Shown here: one piece after another, positions 27,904 to 32,555 of the stretch | How positions within the stretch are numbered: position 1 is the stretch's first letter | How the letters are laid out: every line of letters starts with the position of its first letter | IMG/VR virus record: IMGVR_UViG_3300020202_000061 | Span: 314,950-347,504 of that record | Strand: one strand, 5' to 3' | Length of the DNA stretch: 32,555 nt | Source: a virus | Translations under genes and position numbers: made by a program | The notes under the pieces: generated by a model | Seen by the model: the letters and a program-made list of their open reading frames with translations, nothing else | The model's database searches: none | What the model was told of the DNA's origin: nothing

Positions 27904-28475
27904 GCCTGGGCCGCAGGCTGTTTGGCCTTCGCCTTCTTAGCCTTCGGAGTCTTCACCTTGCTGGCGAGCTTCTCCAAGGACGCCGCCATCTTGTTCTGGC
28001 CCTCCACGAGGGTGGCCAGGATCGCAGCAAGCGTCGGATCAACCGTCGAGACAGTCGGAGCCGGAAGACCAACCGGAGCACCCACCACGGGCTGATATCC
28101 CTGCACCACTTCGGGTGCGGCATTGCCCTCGATGGAGCGACCGTAGCCCTTGAAAAAGGCAAGCTGCTCCGGATGCATCTCGGTGATCTCCTTGATCGGG
28201 AGCGAGTTCATGATCGTCTTGAACGCGTGGTGCTTGCACAGGTAGCTGAACCAATCCTGACCCGAGCGATGCGGCTCCTTCTGGAGCAGCGGGATCAGAT
28301 AGTCCATCTTTTGTGCGATTTCGGACGATGCGATTCTACGCAGGTCCATCTGGTCATCCATGGAAAGCGCATTCACACGCACCAGGAGGACAGCGTTGAT
28401 CGACTTCTTATAGCCGATCACCACCACCTCCTCGCGGTTGTGCTTTCCATAGTGACGGAGAGTTGACTCAGTCAT
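27900..28475 (-). CDS. Unknown protein with a Lys/Ala-rich tail
   Basis: A 191-residue protein. The N-terminal 100 residues look folded (VVVIGYKKSINAVLLVRVNA, MDLRRIASSEIAQKMDYLIP, WFSYLCKHHAFKTIMNS). A Pro/Val/Gly linker, a helix (LAAILATLVEGQNKMAASLE) and a basic low-complexity tail (KAKKAKAKQPAAQA) follow. The ATG at 28475 has GGGGGAAA upstream; a TTG at 28490 is less likely. The late-type site at 28837 may drive this and the preceding gene. No family is recognised. Confidence 0.7.
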   Translation of the reverse strand: MTESTLRHYGKHNREEVVVIGYKKSINAVLLVRVNALSMDDQMDLRRIASSEIAQKMDYLIPLLQKEPHRSGQDWFSYLCKHHAFKTIMNSLPIKEITEMHPEQLAFFKGYGRSIEGNAAPEVVQGYQPVVGAPVGLPAPTVSTVDPTLAAILATLVEGQNKMAASLEKLASKVKTPKAKKAKAKQPAAQA

Positions 28476-28501
28476 AATGGTTTCCCCCAATAGGACCGGA
28501 C

Positions 28502-28762
28502 TTAACCGGCCGCAACCTCTTCAGCAGCCGGGGCATTGGCCGCCGGGGCTTCAAGCGTCACAGCCTGCTGGGGCTGATCCAGATTCTTGCCAGTCGCGTT
28601 GTTGATGTTCGCGACCAACCGGTTGCGAACCAGACCAACGATATGAGCCTCCGCACCCGTGATCGCGCCACGCTGAAACGCACGGTCAATCACCTGAACA
28701 CTCACATAAGCCTCCGCTACGGAGACCTCGATACGCTTTGCCTGCTCTTCTGTACTGAACAT
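28502..28762 (-). CDS. Small unknown protein with an acidic Ala-rich tail
   Basis: An 86-residue protein, MFSTEEQAKRIEVSVAEAYV at the start, with helices containing DRAFQRGAITGAEAHIVGLV and a tail of Ala, Pro and Glu. It begins one base after the preceding stop with AAAGG upstream. It resembles small phage structural or assembly proteins only in general character. Confidence 0.65.
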   Translation of the reverse strand: MFSTEEQAKRIEVSVAEAYVSVQVIDRAFQRGAITGAEAHIVGLVRNRLVANINNATGKNLDQPQQAVTLEAPAANAPAAEEVAAG

Positions 28763-28763
28763 C

Positions 28764-29261
28764 TCAAATACCTTTCTTTAGTTGTTTCAATTCCCCAAAT
28801 ACCTCAGGGAGGTCAGTGTCACTTTGAACACGAATGTATTTATACGTGGTCGCAATAAACAGGGACACTTTCTGCTCTTGTAAATTTATCTTCGCCTTCA
28901 AATCCTCTTCACTAATATTTTCATCGAACACATCGATGCCCACACCGAGGGTGTTGACGGAGATGGATTCGCCCAGATCGAGGTAGCTGAGCCAGTGTTG
29001 GGGGAGGATTGATTCGTTATCCACGACGATGAACTGTTCCTGATAGGACGAGCCCAGCAGGAGTTTCTTCGCGATGTTCTTGCAGGTGCGATCTGCCGCT
29101 TTCAGAGCGGCTTTATCCCGCAGGGTGCAGTAGTCGGTCAGGGCCAGCTTATAGGCCGTGATGTGGTTGAGATCGGGATTCAGAAACTCCATCACCGCCG
29201 CCACTACCTGACGCTTCAGCGGCGAATCCACCCCACGAATGAAGACGAATGTTTTGAACAT
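28764..29261 (-). CDS. Unknown protein, possibly a degenerate nucleotide-binding fold
   Basis: A 165-residue protein with alternating strands and helices: KTFVFIRGVDSPLKRQVVAA at the start, a Lys-rich helix (KAALKAADRTCKNIAKKLL), EQFIVVDNESILPQHWLSYL, then a long end (KVSLFIATTYKYIRVQSD). The strand FIVVDNES recalls the Walker B-like strand of phage kinases, but there is no P-loop. The ATG follows GTGAGG, behind the composite hairpin and promoter at 29265. Family unknown. Confidence 0.7.
   Translation of the reverse strand: MFKTFVFIRGVDSPLKRQVVAAVMEFLNPDLNHITAYKLALTDYCTLRDKAALKAADRTCKNIAKKLLLGSSYQEQFIVVDNESILPQHWLSYLDLGESISVNTLGVGIDVFDENISEEDLKAKINLQEQKVSLFIATTYKYIRVQSDTDLPEVFGELKQLKKGI
28837..28844 (-). 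promoter_or_regulatory. Perfect T4 late promoter sequence
   Basis: TATAAATA on the minus strand, identical to the T4 late consensus, lies inside the end of the gene 28764-29261 and 75 bases before the start at 28762. It would serve the genes to the left. Confidence 0.5.
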
Positions 29262-29264
29262 GAA

Positions 29265-29301
29265 AAAATTTCCTCACCCGTATTTACGGGGAGGAAATTT
29301 T
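29265..29301 (-). terminator. Terminator hairpin with a late-type promoter element in its tip
   Basis: AAAATTTCCTC (29265-29275) pairs with GAGGAAATTTT (29291-29301), then after one unpaired A, CCCGT pairs with ACGGG. On the minus strand the arm runs into TTTTTT, so it can end the transcript of the gene stopping at 29304. The tip contains GTAAATA (29281-29287), 20 bases before the next start at 29261. Confidence 0.75.
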
Positions 29302-29303
29302 AA

Positions 29304-30029
29304 CTAGGCTACTTTCCGTTGGGTGCTGGTCCGGAGGAGAGACCAGTTGATTTTGGACTGGGGATAGGTGATACCGCCCTGGATATTGAGGCGAACCCGA
29401 CCGGATTGGAGTTCCTGGACAATCTGTTTCATGCGGGCTTGGTGTTGGGGATTGGAGCGACCAAGTTGGAAGTAGTCGAATCCCTCCAGGACCACAGCCT
29501 TCTGTTGGGGAAACTGGTTCATGACCAGGAAGTAGCTGGCCTGACCGATGACCTCGGTGAACAGAGCGGGGACCGCAGGTTTCGGGGCGAGTCGGGCGTG
29601 GACCAGATACGCGTTGAGTTCGCCACGATAGGTGAAGTTGTGGGATTTGTACCGGCCCTGAGTCTTCCTGTTCGGACCGACATGGGCGTAGTAGTCGTGT
29701 ACGGTACGGAAGATGTTGTTCTGCTCGTCCCGCATGATCGGATGATTACCACCACCCCGGAATACCTTGAGTCGCTTGTTCTGGATGATATCCTGGCCCA
29801 CACCTTCCGGACCCGAATAGGGGTCATCCTGGGTGAACTCCACATTCACATCCGACTGGAGACGCTTCATCATCACGTCGTTCCGCGCCAATAGCGCCTT
29901 GTAGGCGGGCACCGCCTGGGGCTCGGTCTGAGGCTTCCGGTCGTAGGTCTCGGCGACCACAGCCGCATACGCCCACATCTGAAGGTCATGGACACGGACG
30001 GCTTCGGAAAGGAACCGGATCAGTCTCAT
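29304..30029 (-). CDS. Possible internal head protein with L-x-E-A leader and VHDYYAH motif
   Basis: A 241-residue protein. The N-terminus MRLIRFLSEA resembles the capsid-targeting leader of T4 internal proteins (IPIII starts MKTYQEFIAEA and is cut after E by gp21). Further on stand VFRGGGNHPIMRDEQNNIF, FRTVHDYYAHVGPN, GELNAYLVHARL and FTEVIGQASYFL. The set VHDYYAH, GE-x-N-A, and T-E-x-x-G-Q-x-S-x-x recurs, as I recall, in large phage and mobile-element proteins of unknown activity, and its His, Asp, Glu and Gln are candidates for catalysis. The ATG overlaps the preceding stop as ATGA. Packaging and delivery into the host are inferred from the leader alone. Confidence 0.75.
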   Translation of the reverse strand: MRLIRFLSEAVRVHDLQMWAYAAVVAETYDRKPQTEPQAVPAYKALLARNDVMMKRLQSDVNVEFTQDDPYSGPEGVGQDIIQNKRLKVFRGGGNHPIMRDEQNNIFRTVHDYYAHVGPNRKTQGRYKSHNFTYRGELNAYLVHARLAPKPAVPALFTEVIGQASYFLVMNQFPQQKAVVLEGFDYFQLGRSNPQHQARMKQIVQELQSGRVRLNIQGGITYPQSKINWSLLRTSTQRKVA

Positions 30030-30889
30030 ACCAGCACATACCTTCCCTGAGCCTCGGCCAGGGCGTTCTCAAAATGGGATGCAAGAATCTCAGCAAGATC
30101 ATCGAGCCATCTACCATAGTAGTCGAAATCGTGATCATTCACCTTAGACCGAGCCGCGTAGCCTCCACGCTTACCGAAATACTTCGGGAGTGGATTAAAC
30201 GTGATCTTCCCCGTGGTCACATACTGGGCGAATAGCTCATAGAGGAACTCGACCGCGTCCACCAACTTCCCACCACGTGCGGAGCGCATCGTGCCAATAG
30301 CCGAGAGAAAGTGACCTACCATGACATCACGGAATTCGAATTCACGCCCCTGGGAGTAACTGGCGGATCGTCTCCGCACCCCATAGACCTGATCCAACAG
30401 ACCCAGAACTACGCGGGTCAATTCACGCCGCGCCTCTCCCCAGGAGTAGATGTTGTTTCCGTTACTCATTACGTTGGACTGACGAAAAGCGTGTCCCAGA
30501 CGATGAGCCATCATCCACGGTGTGAGTGGGTATCTGGGCGATCCCTTGTTACCGGTGAAGATCACATTGATGTCGTCGAACTTGGGCTTCTTCTGACTGA
30601 GCACGGCCCAGGTCTTCGGATACTTCTCGGCCAGACGTTCCGGACTGATCACACCATCGAACGTGGCCGGATTAATCTCGGGTAGATTCACGAAGTACAT
30701 GTTCAGGACGAACGGAGTTTTGCCGAATTGCTGACGAGCACTGTCCTGGAGCTTTGGCGACCGCACGAGCTTACGATCCGAGGGGATGCGGAACCGGCTG
30801 TTGCGATCCTTATTGCCCCAGAGACCGATGGTCTCGAAATCCCCAATCGGAGCTTCGTAGAGCGGTGTGTTGAACTGGCTCAGTTTCAC
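30026..30889 (-). CDS. Possible internal head protein with L-x-E-A leader and HRLGH motif
   Basis: A 287-residue protein. The N-terminus MKLSQFNTPLYEA again places L-x-E-A after a short leader starting M-K. The middle contains TPWMMAHRLGHAFRQSN. HRLGH has the spacing of the zinc-protease motif HExxH, but Arg stands where the catalytic Glu belongs. A helical part (ELTRVVLGLLDQVYG, DAVEFLYELFAQYV) follows. I know of no proven function. It could be a zinc-binding but inactive relative or an unrelated fold. The start is GTG, overlapping the preceding stop as GTGA. A GTAAATA element lies 50 bases upstream. Confidence 0.75.
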   Translation of the reverse strand: MKLSQFNTPLYEAPIGDFETIGLWGNKDRNSRFRIPSDRKLVRSPKLQDSARQQFGKTPFVLNMYFVNLPEINPATFDGVISPERLAEKYPKTWAVLSQKKPKFDDINVIFTGNKGSPRYPLTPWMMAHRLGHAFRQSNVMSNGNNIYSWGEARRELTRVVLGLLDQVYGVRRRSASYSQGREFEFRDVMVGHFLSAIGTMRSARGGKLVDAVEFLYELFAQYVTTGKITFNPLPKYFGKRGGYAARSKVNDHDFDYYGRWLDDLAEILASHFENALAEAQGRYVLV

Positions 30890-32555
30890 TTTGCTTTCTT
30901 CCTGACAGGCTTCTTCTTTTCCGGCTCCACGAATGGGATATTTACCTCTTCCATAAACCTTTCAAAGGCGGCTTCCCTATCATAACCAGACCATCCATAG
31001 CGGGGTTCATCCAGATCACGGAGTTCGAACATCCTCTGCCAATCACCACCGTTGTTCACCAATTCGTAGTCCTGACCCAGGACCAATGCCAGGGCTTCAG
31101 GTCGAATCATCACTCGGACATTTGTATCCTGTGCCTTCTGATGCTTTTCATCACCCCAAACAACAAAGAGTTCATATTTTCCTGTAGGATTACCAAGCCA
31201 CTTCAAATACTGTTCATACGCGTCGTTTTGTTCTCCCACTTCCAGACCAGCAATTACACCATCCTTTCCGGCACGAATGATCTCATCATCATGCTCGTCC
31301 AGGATTTGGAGCATCTCACTATCGGTTAGGTCCGAATACGATTGATTACCCATATCGGTGCAATCCTCGTTGTATTCCGACCATACGTACTTCTGGAGAT
31401 TGGTGTGGCTGTTCGGATATTTCTTCTTCAGATCGATTAGGAGATCATCGAGTTGATCAATAGAAATGTCTCTGTAGCTGTAATCTGCATGCTCTCCATT
31501 GCCGGACATATAATCGGCGGCCTGCCATGCCCAGTATGTTCCTTTCTCCGAACCCCAATTGTGCACAAACGATTCAATATCTGAGAGATTACGGTCGATG
31601 ACGAAACCCTTCTGGTCGGAATCGTATGGTTCCAACAAATAACCGTTTGGTCCGGCCGCAGCATCCAGGATAGCACGTGCCTTGTCGTAGAAGGCAGGCT
31701 GTGTCGGACCAAATTTCTTCAGAATGTACTGAGGATCAGCCAGTCCCGGTTTCATCTCGGCAAGACGATCCGCATCAGCCTGTGGGAGGTCGGACAGCGT
31801 GAAATTCTTGTGAGCCTCATATCCACCACCTCTGATCCCCTTGATCATGGGATGTTCGAGCAGTTTAATGATGTAGGGAAAATACCTCGCCACCGGCTTA
31901 TCATTGGATTTACCCTTCATCTCACCAAGCATGCCGTTCGTGGTATCCAGGACGAACGTCAGATGAGGCTCCCACATCTGTTGCCCATCGACCGGCTTAG
32001 GCGTACGATAAGACAGCAAGGTATCCCGTTCACGAGCGATGTCCTGGCTATTGCCACAATGACCCATCGCGTTAGCCTCGGCCGAACAGGATACTCTGTT
32101 CAAATTGAACCAAGCCGAGCCATCCGGGAACTCGATGATCTTCTCGGTTCCATCTTGCTGAGCGATCAGCCCTTTAACCTGCTTCTGCCACTCCTTTTCG
32201 ATATGTTTGAACTCGGCGACCAGCCCCTCGGGGGTCTGATAGCCCCAAACGATCTGATTGATCTTGGGCAGATTCATACCCATAAAGTGACCAAGCTCGC
32301 GCTCGAAGCCGATCCCGAACGACATGTTCCAGCGTTCGTTATCCTTGAATTGGGGTTCACCCATCTTCTGGAGTAGTCGCGATCCCTCGACGACAATCCA
32401 ATCGTTGAGTTGCTTGGCCTCAGCCGCCTGCTGGGGTGTCATTGTCCCCCGACGCTCAAGGAAGTTTCTCTGAGCGGCGGCACGGTCAATGCGCTTCAAA
32501 CGGAGATACCAGACGATGCGATCATCGCGCTTTAGGACACGGATGGCCCAATCCA
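30886..32555 (-). CDS. Large protein with a PcfJ-like MGHCGN region, 5' end outside the window
   Basis: The frame stays open through the right edge (reading DWAIRVLKRDDRIVWYLRL before the first TTG at 32499), so the start is missing; 555 residues are visible. A central region reads SCSAEANAMGHCGN, then TLLSYRTPKP, LTFVLDTTNGMLGEMKGKSN and KPVARYFPYIIKLL. This follows the pattern of PcfJ-like proteins and related families (E-x-x-x-M-x-H-C-x-x, a serine/arginine strand, then G-x-x-x-x-x-KG-x-x-N-x-x-P). An acidic segment (HDDEIIRAGKDGVIAGLEV) and a basic tail (KKKPVRKKAK) follow. Activity unknown. It is the first visible gene of a three-gene set with the possible internal head proteins. Confidence 0.75.
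   Translation of the reverse strand, partial: DWAIRVLKRDDRIVWYLRLKRIDRAAAQRNFLERRGTMTPQQAAEAKQLNDWIVVEGSRLLQKMGEPQFKDNERWNMSFGIGFERELGHFMGMNLPKINQIVWGYQTPEGLVAEFKHIEKEWQKQVKGLIAQQDGTEKIIEFPDGSAWFNLNRVSCSAEANAMGHCGNSQDIARERDTLLSYRTPKPVDGQQMWEPHLTFVLDTTNGMLGEMKGKSNDKPVARYFPYIIKLLEHPMIKGIRGGGYEAHKNFTLSDLPQADADRLAEMKPGLADPQYILKKFGPTQPAFYDKARAILDAAAGPNGYLLEPYDSDQKGFVIDRNLSDIESFVHNWGSEKGTYWAWQAADYMSGNGEHADYSYRDISIDQLDDLLIDLKKKYPNSHTNLQKYVWSEYNEDCTDMGNQSYSDLTDSEMLQILDEHDDEIIRAGKDGVIAGLEVGEQNDAYEQYLKWLGNPTGKYELFVVWGDEKHQKAQDTNVRVMIRPEALALVLGQDYELVNNGGDWQRMFELRDLDEPRYGWSGYDREAAFERFMEEVNIPFVEPEKKKPVRKKAK
30939..30945 (-). promoter_or_regulatory. Late-type promoter element within the end of the large gene
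   Basis: GTAAATA on the minus strand, followed by TCCC, 50 bases before the GTG start at 30889. The same variant occurs at 29281. It lies inside coding sequence and may be chance. Confidence 0.3.

Noticed and set aside
1-32555. Prophage signs, CRISPR arrays, tRNA genes and insertion sequences
   Set aside because: I looked for regularly spaced repeats, cloverleaf-type sequences with GTTCGA-like arms, integrase or transposase motifs and found none.

Overview
The window looks like part of the genome of a large, strictly lytic, T4-related myovirus of a moderately GC-rich proteobacterium. Support for this: a T4 gp44-type clamp-loader ATPase, a PhoH-like ATPase, a UvrD-like helicase, a DEDD exonuclease, tail-fibre and tailspike proteins, a GroES-like and an HslV-like protein, tightly overlapping genes (ATGA, GTGA, TAATG), and repeated upstream elements close to the T4 late promoter TATAAATA. 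A small DUF4170-like protein, a family I know mainly from alphaproteobacteria, hints at an alphaproteobacterial host, but this is weak. I see no integrase, tRNA, rRNA, CRISPR array or insertion sequence. No gene-free stretch exceeds about 150 bases.

Layout. 1-2601: the start of a leftward gene that leaves the window, then rightward genes including a beta-helix tailspike. 2667-7175: a rightward NAD+ salvage operon (NMN adenylyltransferase-Nudix fusion, DUF4170-like protein, PnuC transporter, NadR-like adenylyltransferase/kinase, nicotinamide phosphoribosyltransferase), with a sigma70-like promoter before it and a two-way terminator after it. 7206-9499, leftward: a tail fibre with a duplicated C-terminal domain, and PhoH. 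9611-12881, rightward: small unknowns, a DUF932 protein and a run of membrane proteins. 12915-18664, leftward: an acidic virion-type protein, exonuclease, HTH protein, clamp loader, HslV-like protease, a 55-residue hydrophobic protein, an unknown and a GroES-like protein, plus two small paralogues. 18710-23704, leftward: an acetyltransferase, a terminator, nine short unknown genes and the helicase, which has the best sigma70-like promoter of the window. 23852-27483: structural-type and small genes around divergent late-like promoters, an Sm-like protein and a DnaE-like remnant. 27517-32555, leftward: small unknowns followed by three larger proteins. Two of these begin with a short leader ending in L-x-E-A, as in T4 internal head proteins.

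How the genes may work together. The NAD operon holds every step from nicotinamide or nicotinamide riboside to NAD+, and a Nudix domain that could remove ADP-ribose. This fits the known phage strategy of rebuilding NAD+ when NADase-type defences deplete it. Clamp loader, exonuclease, helicase and PhoH belong to DNA or RNA metabolism. GroES-like and HslV-like proteins suggest phage control of protein folding and turnover. The right end may encode proteins packaged in the head and delivered with the DNA. Two promoter classes, TTGAC-17-TATNNN and NTAAATA, suggest early and late transcription programmes.
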